Origin: Adlercreutzia shanghongiae
Lineage (GTDB): Bacteria > Actinomycetota > Coriobacteriia > Coriobacteriales > Eggerthellaceae
Length of the DNA stretch: 64,000 bases
Assembly (NCBI RefSeq): GCF_035830635.1
Contig: NZ_JAYMFI010000001.1
Location: 124,001 to 188,000 of the forward strand
Reading direction: 5' to 3'
Shown: in pieces, positions 50,097 to 57,825 of the stretch
How positions within the stretch are numbered: the stretch's first letter is position 1
Layout: each line of letters starts with the position of its first letter
Program-made: the position numbers and the translations under genes
The notes under the pieces: generated by a model
The model's database searches: none
The model's input: the letters and a program-made list of their open reading frames with translations, nothing else
Told to the model about the DNA's origin: nothing

Positions 50097-51220
50097 TATC
50101 GGATCCCTCTTCTCAAATTTGTCTCAATTTCCTCGATCGTAGGCAGCGTATTCCGCACATCGTCTTTCAACAGAGGTGAGAGATGGTAATCGGACACGCC
50201 CACCGGCTGTGCTGAGCTTTCTACCGCATATTGCGCAAGAACGTCGTCTTTCGTCTTGCAAATGAGCAATCCCACCGTCGGCCCATCGCCTTCCTCCCTT
50301 AACCCGTGGTTCACGGCTGTCACATAGGTGCCCAACTGCCCGATAAACGCTGGCTCAAATTCGGTTATCTTCACTTCTACTACCACGTAGCAATGAACTT
50401 TGGCGTTATAGAAAAGCAGGTCTATCCACTGCTCGGTATTTCCCACCTTTAAGCGGTATTCACGCCCCATGAAGGCAAATCCTGCGCCGAGCTCAAGCAG
50501 GAAGGCCGATATGTTGTCGACAAGCGCGTCCTTCAGCTCCCTTTCATCGTAATCCTTTTGAATAGCCAGGAAATCGAACTGATAGGGATCTCGAGTAATC
50601 TCCTGGGCGCAACGACTTTGAGGGGCAGGGAGCGTCCTTTCGAAATTGCTTATGGCCTTCCCCTGTCGCTCATAGAGCCCGCTGTCGAGATGATTCAAAA
50701 GAAGCGCGCGCGACCAGCCATTGGCAATAGTTTCCCGAACATAGAAAACTGCCTTCTTGCGGTCGCCCTTGCAGCGATCAACCAGAAGCTTGATATGGCC
50801 CCACGGCACCGAGAACAATTCTTCCCCAACTTGAGGAGGAATTACCGAGTCCGATCGAGACGAAGCGGCCCTCGCTAAAGAGCCCTTCTCGTCGTCGGCG
50901 AAAAGCTCGTAGAATCTCTTCATATAGCGAAGGTTGCCCTCGGAAAAACCCTTGGTATTGGGAATCTCGCTTCTCAGGTCGCGACTGAGCGTCGCATAGA
51001 ATCCCGACCCCCAGACGCTCTCTGCGTGCAACGAGACGATATCGCGGCCGAGAGACCAATAGAACGAAAGCATCTCGCGATTTACCGCAACCGCAGCTTT
51101 AATCTGACTGCTTCGATAGCGCTGCGAAAGCTCGGAAAGCCACTGCTCGTAAGATTGTGCGCTTGGAGCCTGGTGGCGCTCGGCGTCCAGCAGGCCGTCG
51201 TTCTCCTCCTCGGACACCAT
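50096..51220 (-). CDS. DUF1016 (YhcG-type) PD-(D/E)XK nuclease domain protein
   Basis: The 374-residue product has the DUF1016 N-terminal part (IKAAVAVNREMLSFYWSLGRDIV, then GFSEGNLRYMKRFYELF, WGHIKLLVDRC) and a C-terminal nuclease fold (FMGREYRLKVG, EQWIDLLFYNAKVHCYVVVEVK with D and ExK). Function is unknown; relatives occur on mobile elements and in restriction loci. The first 18 residues come from a duplicated queE 5' end, and the stop overlaps the queE start (TAATG). The gene therefore uses a copy of the queE initiation site. Confidence 0.9.
   Translation of the reverse strand: MVSEEENDGLLDAERHQAPSAQSYEQWLSELSQRYRSSQIKAAVAVNREMLSFYWSLGRDIVSLHAESVWGSGFYATLSRDLRSEIPNTKGFSEGNLRYMKRFYELFADDEKGSLARAASSRSDSVIPPQVGEELFSVPWGHIKLLVDRCKGDRKKAVFYVRETIANGWSRALLLNHLDSGLYERQGKAISNFERTLPAPQSRCAQEITRDPYQFDFLAIQKDYDERELKDALVDNISAFLLELGAGFAFMGREYRLKVGNTEQWIDLLFYNAKVHCYVVVEVKITEFEPAFIGQLGTYVTAVNHGLREEGDGPTVGLLICKTKDDVLAQYAVESSAQPVGVSDYHLSPLLKDDVRNTLPTIEEIETNLRRGIR
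51168..51220 (-). repeat. 53-bp direct repeat at the DUF1016 start (upstream copy)
   Basis: This is the upstream copy of 50044-50096. It supplies the ATG and first 17-18 codons of the nuclease. The ATG is 3 nt after the queD stop, which is presumably the ancestral distance between queD and queE. Confidence 0.9.
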
Positions 51221-51223
51221 GGC

Positions 51224-51649
51224 TTAGCGCTGCTCCCGGTAGTAGGCGCAGTTGTTCGGGGTCTCGTACACGTCCACCTGCGACACGGGCAGCCCCTGCT
51301 GGGCCAAGGCGTCGAAGAACCACTTTGCCAAGTTCTCGGCCGTGGTGCGGAAGGGCACGATGAACAGCGCGAAGCCCTCGCGTTCCAAGCACGCCAGGGT
51401 ATCGGGGGCAAGGGAGCCCTCCTCAATGATGAAGTGGTGGTCGAGCTTATCGGTCAGCGCGCGCAGGGCAGCCTTGAAGTCGCCGAAGTCCACCACCATG
51501 TCCTTGCAGGTGCCCTCGGTCTGCAGGCGCTCAACCTCCAGATAGGCCACCACGCGCCAGCGGTGCCCGTGCAGGTTCTCGCACTTCCCGTGGTAATCGG
51601 TCAGAAAATGAGAGGCGTCAAACGAGCTCTCGGTCTTCAATCCGTACAT
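51224..51649 (-). CDS. queD: 6-carboxytetrahydropterin synthase
   Basis: The 141-residue product shows FDASHFLTDYHGKCENLHGHRWRV, in which SH, HGKC and HGH provide the zinc ligands and catalytic Cys of the QueD/PTPS fold, and later DHHFIIEEG and a C-terminal ETPNNCAYY. It converts dihydroneopterin triphosphate to carboxytetrahydropterin, the first committed preQ0 step. It is the first gene of the cluster. Its promoter must lie in the 115 nt shared with the divergent toxin locus. I did not see a preQ1 riboswitch. Confidence 0.94.
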   Translation of the reverse strand: MYGLKTESSFDASHFLTDYHGKCENLHGHRWRVVAYLEVERLQTEGTCKDMVVDFGDFKAALRALTDKLDHHFIIEEGSLAPDTLACLEREGFALFIVPFRTTAENLAKWFFDALAQQGLPVSQVDVYETPNNCAYYREQR

Positions 51650-51681
51650 ATCGATTTCTCACCAATCTACGAACATTTGTA

Positions 51682-51690
51682 TGCTATAAT
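51682..51690 (+). promoter_or_regulatory. Extended -10 promoter of the toxin mRNA
   Basis: TGCTATAAT is a full consensus extended -10 box. Transcription would start near 51697, leaving a leader of about 65 nt before the peptide's ATG. Confidence 0.75.
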
Positions 51691-51722
51691 GCCAACTGCA
51701 GGGAGCATCAAGCCCACTGCAT

Positions 51723-51758
51723 TCACCCCGCAACCATGCTAGCTAGGAAAGGGGGTGA
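51723..51758 (+). promoter_or_regulatory. Leader helix masking the toxin Shine-Dalgarno
   Basis: TCACCCC (51723-51729) is exactly complementary to GGGGTGA (51752-51758), which contains the G-rich ribosome-binding site of the peptide. This arrangement delays translation in known type I toxin mRNAs. Confidence 0.6.
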
Positions 51759-51763
51759 TGCAG

Positions 51764-51892
51764 ATGAGCGAAATGCTGGCCTTAATCCAAGTCTTTGTTG
51801 GAGTTGCCACATTTATTGTAGCTGTTTTGACGCTACAAAAAGAGAACCCGCCGAATAACGGCGGGAACTCCAACAAAAGAGACGAGGATTAG
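51764..51892 (+). CDS. Small membrane peptide, putative type I (holin-like) toxin
   Basis: The 42-residue peptide starts MSEMLALIQVFVGVATFI, has one hydrophobic helix (about 4-24) and a polar, charged tail ending NKRDED. Its strong GGAAAGGGGGTG ribosome-binding site is 8 nt upstream. Size, topology and Shine-Dalgarno resemble the putative holin-like toxins and TxpA/BsrG-type peptides of Firmicutes. The promoter, masked leader, terminator and convergent antisense RNA around it fit a type I module. The pieces are directly visible; toxicity is inferred. Confidence 0.75.
   Translation: MSEMLALIQVFVGVATFIVAVLTLQKENPPNNGGNSNKRDED
51837..51865 (-). terminator. Intrinsic terminator of the antisense RNA
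   Basis: On the minus strand CCCGCCG-TTATT-CGGCGGG forms a perfect 7-bp stem, then TTCTCTTTTT. It lies inside the toxin coding region, where a terminator has no purpose for a plus-strand message. Confidence 0.7.
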
Positions 51893-51904
51893 GCACCCTC
51901 GTCG

Positions 51905-51934
51905 AAGGGCGTTCCGTTCGGGGCGCCCTTCTTT
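51905..51934 (+). terminator. Intrinsic terminator of the toxin mRNA
   Basis: AAGGGCGTTCC-GTTC-GGGGCGCCCTT forms 11 pairs (two G-T), then CTTT. It begins 13 nt after the stop codon. Confidence 0.75.
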
Positions 51935-51945
51935 AGGCAAGGGGA

Positions 51946-51954
51946 ATTATAGCA
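51946..51954 (-). promoter_or_regulatory. Extended -10 promoter of the antisense RNA
   Basis: The minus strand reads TGCTATAAT, identical to the toxin promoter box. It lies in the 30 nt between the toxin terminator and the yigZ stop codon, so it cannot serve any annotated protein gene. Confidence 0.7.
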
Positions 51955-51966
51955 CACCTAAGCCCG

Positions 51967-52584
51967 CTAGAACGCGGCGTCGAAGGGGTCGGTCACGATG
52001 ATTTCACTTTGGCCGCGGAAAAGCTCGGTGAGCTTTTCCAGAAAGGGGGCCTGGGTGCCGTCGAGCATGCGGAAGGTGAGCAGGACGTTCTCGGCGAAGT
52101 CGCTCTCCTTCAGCTTGGCCTCGCAGGCCTCGGCGATGCGGCAGACCTGCTCGTAGAGGGCGTAGGGCGCTTCCAAGATCACATCGACGCAGACCGATAC
52201 CGTGACAACGTCCGCCGCCTCGATGGCCGCCTTCGTCGCTTGCGCGTAGGCGCGCACGAGACCGCCCGTGCCCAGCAGAATACCGCCGAAGTAGCGCGTC
52301 ACCACCACGGCCACATCATCCAGGCCCGCATGCTGGATGGCCTGGAGCGTGGGCATACCCGCAGTCTTGGCCGGCTCCCCGTCGTCGGTGTAGCGGATGC
52401 GGCCGCCGCGCAGCACGTAGGCGTACACGTTGTGCCGCGCCATGCGGTGGGCGGCCTTCACCTCGGCGATGAAGGCGAGGGCCTCCTCCTCGGTGGCCAC
52501 CGGCGCGATACGCCCGATGAAGCGGCTCTTCTTCTCGACGATCTCCGCCTCGGCGGGGGCGGCTATGGTTCGGTACGCCGCCAC
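51967..52584 (-). CDS. YigZ/IMPACT family protein
   Basis: The GTG at 52584 overlaps the ABC-F stop (TAGTG), with GGGGGAG upstream; 205 residues. EKKSRFIGRIAPV, HNVYAYVLRGGRIRYTDDGEPAKTAG and VVVTRYFGGILLGTGGLVRAY are the signatures of the UPF0029/IMPACT N-terminal domain. In eukaryotes IMPACT restrains Gcn2; the bacterial role, probably ribosome- or RNA-linked, is not established. The coupling to an ABC-F ATPase fits a translation-related job. Confidence 0.9.
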   Translation of the reverse strand: MAAYRTIAAPAEAEIVEKKSRFIGRIAPVATEEEALAFIAEVKAAHRMARHNVYAYVLRGGRIRYTDDGEPAKTAGMPTLQAIQHAGLDDVAVVVTRYFGGILLGTGGLVRAYAQATKAAIEAADVVTVSVCVDVILEAPYALYEQVCRIAEACEAKLKESDFAENVLLTFRMLDGTQAPFLEKLTELFRGQSEIIVTDPFDAAF

Positions 52585-54461
52585 TACTCCCCCAACTTCT
52601 CGGCAGCGTCGAGCCATTCCAGCTCCAGCGCCTCTATCTGATCCTGGAAGTCGGCGATCTCCTCCTGCATGGCGGTGAGCACCAGGTAGTCGGACTGGTC
52701 GGCCTCGGCCATTTCCAGCTGCTTGGCCTCGATCTTCCCCTTCAAGGTGGCGATCTTCTTCTCGTTGGAGGCCATAAGCTTGCGCAGGGCGCGCTGCTCG
52801 CCGCCGGAGAGGGCGGGGGCGACGGCCGGGGGATCCTTCGACTCGCTGCGCTCGCTCAGGATGACATCGGAGGTGACGCTCGCCGCGACGCCGGAGGCGG
52901 CGCCCTTCGCACCCCTGGTGCTCTTCGCAGCGCCACGGGCGGCCTCGGCGGCGCGCTCGGCCTCCTCGGCGAGCTTCAGGTACTCGTCAACGCCCCCGGG
53001 CAGGTGGCGCACCTTGCCGTTCACAAGGGCGAACTGGTGGTCGGTCACGCGCTCCATGAGGTAGCGGTCGTGGGTGACAAGCAATAGCGTGCCGGGCCAG
53101 CCATCCAACAGGCTTTCCACAGCGGCCAGCATGTCGGTGTCCAGGTCGTTACCGGGCTCGTCCAAGATGAGCACGTTGGGCTCGTCCAGCAAAATGAGCA
53201 TGAGCGCGAGCCGGCGCTTCTGGCCGCCGGACAGATCGCACACCGGCTCGTTCTGGTCGTCCTTGGTGAAACCGAGTCGTTCCAGCAGCTGCCCGGGCGT
53301 CATCTCCTTGCCGTCGAGCATGGTGCGGCGCGAGTAGCGGCCGATAACCTGGCGCACACGGTCGTCACCCAGCTTCGTCAGCTCGTCCAGATGCTGCGAG
53401 AGCACCGCGAAGCGCACGGTCTGGCCGATCTTCACCCGGCCGCGATCGAGCGGCTGAAGCCCCTGGATGATGCGCAGCAGCGTCGTCTTGCCGATGCCGT
53501 TGGCGCCCACGATGCCGTAGCGGTCGCCCGGGCCGATGATCCAGTCCACGTTGTCCAAGATGACGCGGTCGCCGAAGGAGAGCGAGGCGTCCTGCAGCTC
53601 CACCACGGTCTTGCCGAGGCGCGCCATGGCCATGCGCTTGAGCTCCAGCTCGTCGCGCAGGGGCGGCATGTCGGCGATGAGCGCCTGGGCTGCGGCCACG
53701 TGGAACTTGGGCTTGGTGGCCCGGGCGCGGGCGCCGCGGGAGAGCCATGCCAGCTCGCGGCGCAGGGCGTTCTGGCGCTTCTGCTCGGCGAGCGCGGCCA
53801 GGCGGTCGCGTTCTACGCGCTGCATGATATAAGCCGAGAACCCGCCCTCGAAGGGCCAGACCCGCTGGCCGTGCACCTCCCACATGGCCTCGCACACCTC
53901 GTCGAGGAACCAGCGGTCGTGGGTCACCACGAGCAGGGCGCCCGCACCGGGACGCCAGCGCGTCTTCAGGTGGTCGGCGAGCCACGCGATGGCCTTCACG
54001 TCCAGGTGGTTGGTGGGCTCGTCCAGCATGAGCACGTCCCAATCGCCGATGAGCAGGCGTGCCAGATCGACCCGTCGGCGCTGACCGCCCGAGAGCGTGC
54101 CCACCGGACCCTCCCAATCCACATCGCCCAGAAGCCCCGCGATGATGGAGCGGATGCGCGGGCTTCCGGCCCACTCGTACTCGGGCATGTCGCCCACCAC
54201 GGCGCGCTCCACCGTATCCTCGTCGCGCAAATCGTCGGTCTGGCCGAGCACGCCCACCGTCACGCCACGCGTGCGGATGACGCGCCCGTCGTCCACCTCC
54301 ACCTCGCCGGCAAGCACCCGCAGAAGCGTTGATTTGCCGTCGCCGTTCTTGCCCACGATGCCGATGCGGGCACCCTCGTCCACACCGAGGGACAGGTCGT
54401 CGAACACCGTCTTAGTGGGGAATTCCACCCGCACCTTCTCGCAACCGAGGAGAAATGCCAC
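52584..54461 (-). CDS. ABC-F family ATPase (Uup-like)
   Basis: The 625-residue protein starts at GTG 54461 and has two nucleotide-binding domains without membrane segments. The first has GIVGKNGDGKSTLLRVL, LSGGQRRRVDLARLL and DEPTNHLDVKAI; the second has IVGANGIGKTTLLRII, DLSGGQKRRLAL and DEPGNDLDTDML. A C-terminal coiled coil (about 545-620) follows a low-complexity linker. Uup/ABC-F proteins act on ribosomes. The linker contains VILSERSESKDPP, the in-frame translation of a REP-like repeat. Confidence 0.92.
   Translation of the reverse strand: MAFLLGCEKVRVEFPTKTVFDDLSLGVDEGARIGIVGKNGDGKSTLLRVLAGEVEVDDGRVIRTRGVTVGVLGQTDDLRDEDTVERAVVGDMPEYEWAGSPRIRSIIAGLLGDVDWEGPVGTLSGGQRRRVDLARLLIGDWDVLMLDEPTNHLDVKAIAWLADHLKTRWRPGAGALLVVTHDRWFLDEVCEAMWEVHGQRVWPFEGGFSAYIMQRVERDRLAALAEQKRQNALRRELAWLSRGARARATKPKFHVAAAQALIADMPPLRDELELKRMAMARLGKTVVELQDASLSFGDRVILDNVDWIIGPGDRYGIVGANGIGKTTLLRIIQGLQPLDRGRVKIGQTVRFAVLSQHLDELTKLGDDRVRQVIGRYSRRTMLDGKEMTPGQLLERLGFTKDDQNEPVCDLSGGQKRRLALMLILLDEPNVLILDEPGNDLDTDMLAAVESLLDGWPGTLLLVTHDRYLMERVTDHQFALVNGKVRHLPGGVDEYLKLAEEAERAAEAARGAAKSTRGAKGAASGVAASVTSDVILSERSESKDPPAVAPALSGGEQRALRKLMASNEKKIATLKGKIEAKQLEMAEADQSDYLVLTAMQEEIADFQDQIEALELEWLDAAEKLGE
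52831..52868. repeat. REP-like repeat inside the ABC-F gene
   Basis: GGATCCTTCGACTCGCTGCG with the following CTCGCTCAGGATGACATC is the same widely dispersed repeat type as at 49231-49304. It lies in frame in the linker before the C-terminal coiled coil, coding for ILSERSESKDP on the minus strand. Confidence 0.75.
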
Positions 54462-54506
54462 AAGGGCCGCCTTTCACTTGCTTTTGCTCTGGAAGCAGAT
54501 TATACG

Positions 54507-55898
54507 CTAGCGAATTTTCCAGACCGCCGTGACGAGCACCACGACCGAGAAGAGCGTCGAGAGCCCGAAGGCCAGCTGGTAGGGCAGCGCGGCGGCGGTG
54601 GCGCCGGCATCGGCCGGATCGGCTCCGGCAAAGGCGAGGCCCGCCACCGTGATGATCATCATCATGAGCGCGGTGCCGAACGACGCGCAGGCCTGGCGCA
54701 CCGTGGCGAAAAACGCGCTGCCGTCCATGACGATGACGTGCGGAAGGCCGGCCAGGCCGTAGGAGTTCAACGGGCCCACCAGGCCGCTCACGCCCACGGC
54801 GCGCACTCCTTGCAGCAGTGTGAGCACCCACAGCGGCGTACCCGGGCCCACGAACATGAACGAAGCAGCGCCCACGGTGAGGAAGACTGCCGAGGCAATG
54901 CACACGGCCCGGGCGCCCACCTTGTCCACCAACACGCCGGCCAGCGGGTTCACGAACAGCGCCACCGCCGTTGCCGGAATGAAGGCGATGCCGGCATCCA
55001 GAGGCGTCATGTTGCAGGGGCCCTGGATGAACAGCGGCAGAATGAGCGTGATGCCCATAAACGAGGCGAACAGGCAGTTCTGCGCCACAAAGCCGGCCCG
55101 GTAGTGGCGCGATTGGAAGATATCGAGGCAGATGAGAGGATTGGCAATCACGCGCTGGCGCCGGATGAACACCACGATGAACGCCGCACCGAGCAGCACG
55201 GGCACCCACACCTGGGGCGATGCGAAGGGCATGGTGGCCGCATTCGACACGCCGAGCAGAAAGCCCCCGAAGCCCAAGGTGGACTGCACGAAGGAGGGCA
55301 TGTCGAACACGGCGCGCGACTCATGGTCGCCGCGGCTCTTCACCAGGGCGGCCGTGGCCACTCCGAGCAACACGAGCAGCCCCACCAAGATGAGGTAGAA
55401 GCTGCGCCAGCCCCACGTGCCGGCCAGCGCGCCGCCGATGAGCGGACCGATATTGGGTGCAAACCCCATGGCGATGCCGCCGATGCCCATGGCCGTGCCC
55501 GTGCGCTCGCGCGGGAAGCGCGTCATGGCCACCGTCTGCACGAGCGGCAGCGTGACACCCGTGGCAATGGCCTGCAACACGCGGGCCGCAATCAGCATGG
55601 GAAAGCTCAGCGAGAAGAAGCCCACGGCCGAGCCGGCCAGGTAGAAGCCGAGGGCCAGAAACACCAGCCGCTTGAGCGAGAAGCGCTTCGAGAGATAGGT
55701 GACCACCGGCACCGTGATGCCCATGACGAGCATGTACACGGTGGTGACCCACTGGCCCACTGCCGCGTCGATGGCGAAATCGGCGCACACTTGCGCGAGC
55801 ATGGAGTTCATCACCGTCTGGGTGAGCGAGCCTAAGGCGCAGGTGATGACGACGATGGCGAACAGGGCGTAGGTATGGCCCTTTTCAGTAAGATGCAT
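54507..55898 (-). CDS. MFS multidrug exporter, DHA2 type
   Basis: The 463-residue membrane protein has the motif A-like loop YLSKRFSLKRLVFLAL and the antiporter motif C segment GFAPNIGPLIGGAL in helix 5, as in drug:H+ antiporters. WVTTVYMLVMGITVPVV in helix 2 and about 14 predicted helices place it in the DHA2 (EmrB/QacA-like) group. Substrates are unknown. GGAGGTTTCC precedes the ATG. No regulator is adjacent. Confidence 0.85.
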   Translation of the reverse strand: MHLTEKGHTYALFAIVVITCALGSLTQTVMNSMLAQVCADFAIDAAVGQWVTTVYMLVMGITVPVVTYLSKRFSLKRLVFLALGFYLAGSAVGFFSLSFPMLIAARVLQAIATGVTLPLVQTVAMTRFPRERTGTAMGIGGIAMGFAPNIGPLIGGALAGTWGWRSFYLILVGLLVLLGVATAALVKSRGDHESRAVFDMPSFVQSTLGFGGFLLGVSNAATMPFASPQVWVPVLLGAAFIVVFIRRQRVIANPLICLDIFQSRHYRAGFVAQNCLFASFMGITLILPLFIQGPCNMTPLDAGIAFIPATAVALFVNPLAGVLVDKVGARAVCIASAVFLTVGAASFMFVGPGTPLWVLTLLQGVRAVGVSGLVGPLNSYGLAGLPHVIVMDGSAFFATVRQACASFGTALMMMIITVAGLAFAGADPADAGATAAALPYQLAFGLSTLFSVVVLVTAVWKIR

Positions 55899-56037
55899 GG
55901 AAACCTCCGTACCTTCCTCGAGTCTGACGGCGTTCGAGATTTCGCTCGGGCGCCTCAGGACGGCACGTGGCTACAAAACGAACGGAAGGGCGCACGCGGC
56001 GCCCTTCCCCATTATAGCGTTATTGTCGCGCCTCGCC

Positions 56038-56595
56038 TCAGTTGAAACGCTGCTGGGTTTTCTCCAGGCCGTTGTCTATGAGGTACGTCACCGCGCTCGC
56101 CCCCTCGGCCACGGCGTGCTCGAAGGCCTCGGCGTCGTCCTTGCGCGGTTGCGAGAGCACCCAGTCCACCACCGGCTTGCGCCCCGGCGGCCGCCCGATG
56201 CCGATGCGCACGCGATACCAATCGCGGGTGCCCAGCTTGTCGCAGATGGAGCGCAGCCCGTTGTGGCCGGCATGCCCTCCGCCGAACTTCACGCGGATGG
56301 TACCCGGGTCGATGTCCAGCTCGTCGTGGATGACGATAAGGTGATCAGGATCCACCCCGTAGGTCTTCATGAGCGTCTTCACCGGACCGCCCGAGGTGTT
56401 CATGTAGCTCTGGGGCTTGGCGAGCACCACTTCTTCCCCACGCCACGTGCCCCTAGCCGTGAGCGCCCCGCCCTCGGTCTTCCAGTAGCGGCAGCCCAGC
56501 TCCTCGGCCAGCGCATCCACCGTGTCGAACCCGGCGTTGTGCCGCGTATGCTCATATTCTGCGCCCGGATTCCCCAGGCCCGCGATTAAATACAC
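56038..56595 (-). CDS. pth: Peptidyl-tRNA hydrolase
   Basis: The GTG at 56595 gives 185 residues, the usual Pth length, beginning (M)YLIAGLGNPGAEYEHTRHNAGFDTVD with the catalytic His in HN. KPQSYMNTSGGPV, VIHDELDIDPG and GGGHAGHNGLRSI are intact. The longest frame adds 34 residues encoded by the repeat element upstream, which is not credible. Pth recycles peptidyl-tRNAs that drop off ribosomes. It lies downstream of prs. Confidence 0.93.
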   Translation of the reverse strand: MYLIAGLGNPGAEYEHTRHNAGFDTVDALAEELGCRYWKTEGGALTARGTWRGEEVVLAKPQSYMNTSGGPVKTLMKTYGVDPDHLIVIHDELDIDPGTIRVKFGGGHAGHNGLRSICDKLGTRDWYRVRIGIGRPPGRKPVVDWVLSQPRKDDAEAFEHAVAEGASAVTYLIDNGLEKTQQRFN

Positions 56596-56632
56596 GTTCC
56601 CGCTCTTTTCATCAAACTTGTATGGGAGAGAA

Positions 56633-56751
56633 GGCCCGAGATTCGGGGCGAGGGTCCGCGCGGAGTTCCGCAGCGAACGGAAATGCCCAGTGGGCATTTC
56701 CGCCGAGCGAGGACCGTCTGAGCACGGCGCCCTTGCCCCGAAGCTCGGGCC
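56633..56751 (-). repeat. Long-arm hairpin element with a different core (prs to pth gap)
   Basis: The 22-nt arms at 56633-56654 and 56730-56751 are complementary at 20 positions plus one G-T. Inside is a perfect hairpin GGAAATGCCC-AGT-GGGCATTTCC (56679-56701) and GCGGA/TCCGC pairing. The element nearly fills the gap between two minus-strand genes. It shows no sequence similarity to the 13916/29873 core but has the same layout. Confidence 0.7.
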
Positions 56752-56768
56752 GGACAGCCTGAAAAGGG

Positions 56769-57734
56769 CTACTCGAACAGCTTCCCGATAGAGCCGTTGT
56801 TGTACACCACGTCGATGGTCTGCGCGAACAAGGGAGCGATGGACAGCACCTTGATCTTGCCCGTCTGGCGCGCCAGCGGCACCGGCACGGCGTTGGTGAC
56901 CACCACTTCCTCGATGGGCGAATTCTCCAGGCGCTCATAGGCCGGCCCGGAGAACAGGCCGTGGGTGGCGCAAGCGTACACCTCGGCGGCGCCCTTCGCC
57001 TTCAGCGTCTGGGCGGCGGCCACGAGCGAGCCGGCGGTGTCGATCATGTCGTCGTTCAGGATGCAGATCTTGTCGGTCACGTCGCCGATGAGCGCGGTGA
57101 TCTCGGCCTGGTTGTGCTTGGGACGGTCCTTGTGCATGATGGCCAGATCGCAGTCGAGCGCCGTGGAGAACTTCTTCGCGGCCTTCGCGCGGCCCACATC
57201 GGGCGACACCACGCACAAGCGCTCGGGGTCGAGCCCCTTGTTGCGGAAGTAGTCCACAAAGATGGGCATGGCGGTCATGTGGTTCACCGGGATGTCGAAG
57301 AAGCCCTGGATGGCGTCCTGGTGCAAGTCCACCGTGATGACGTTGTCGACGCCCGAGACGGTGAGCAGATCGGCCACGAGCTTGGCCGTGATGGGCTCAC
57401 GCGGAGCGGCCTTGCGGTCCTGGCGGGCGTAGCCGTAATGGGCCACCACCGCCGAGATGGAGCGGGCGGACGCGCGCTTGGCGGCGTCGGCCATGATGAG
57501 CAGCTCCATGAGCGCGTCGTTCACGTCGAAGCCCTCGCTGGCGCATACCGACTGGATGAGGAACACATCCGCGCCGCGGATGGACTCCTGATAGCGGGCG
57601 TAGATCTCGCCGTTGGCGAACTTCTCGTGCTTGATGTTGCCGAGGTTCACGTTGAGGTTCTTCGCAATCTCCTCGGCCAGCTCCGGATTCACCGAGCCGG
57701 AGAACACGGCCATGCGCTTGGTCATCTCGGTCAT
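56769..57734 (-). CDS. prs: Ribose-phosphate pyrophosphokinase
   Basis: ATG 57734 (AGAAGGGA upstream) gives 321 residues. MAVFSGSVNPELAEEIAKNL at the start, YARQDRKAAPREPITAKLVA (nucleotide loop), VTVDLHQDAIQGFF and VSPDVGRAKAAKKF, then LNDDMIDTAGSLV for PRPP binding, match Prs. It makes PRPP for nucleotide, His and Trp synthesis. It follows glmU, a pairing also frequent in Firmicutes. Confidence 0.96.
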   Translation of the reverse strand: MTEMTKRMAVFSGSVNPELAEEIAKNLNVNLGNIKHEKFANGEIYARYQESIRGADVFLIQSVCASEGFDVNDALMELLIMADAAKRASARSISAVVAHYGYARQDRKAAPREPITAKLVADLLTVSGVDNVITVDLHQDAIQGFFDIPVNHMTAMPIFVDYFRNKGLDPERLCVVSPDVGRAKAAKKFSTALDCDLAIMHKDRPKHNQAEITALIGDVTDKICILNDDMIDTAGSLVAAAQTLKAKGAAEVYACATHGLFSGPAYERLENSPIEEVVVTNAVPVPLARQTGKIKVLSIAPLFAQTIDVVYNNGSIGKLFE

Positions 57735-57825
57735 GGATGTTCGTCCCTTCTGCGACAAGTTCCGATTGATGGGGCTATTGTAGTACGCGGCGCAGCCGGC
57801 GCGGATGGCGACAGGCCGCTCTGCG

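Larger units (their letters stand above)
51836..51939 (-). ncRNA. Candidate antisense antitoxin RNA (about 100 nt)
   Basis: An extended -10 on the minus strand (51946-51954) would start an RNA near 51939 reading leftwards through the toxin terminator and the last third of the toxin coding region. It would end at the hairpin 51847-51865, which is followed by TTCTCTTTTT. It is therefore fully complementary to the 3' part of the toxin mRNA, as in RatA/txpA-type pairs. Confidence 0.65.

Noticed and set aside
51650..51763. preQ1 riboswitch before queD
   Set aside because: The expected conserved pseudoknot sequence and A-rich tail were not found. The gap is mostly occupied by the divergent toxin leader.
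54738..55835. 365-residue plus-strand frame opposite the MFS gene
   Set aside because: Its His/Arg/Glu-rich composition is the usual antisense pattern of hydrophobic GC-rich codons.
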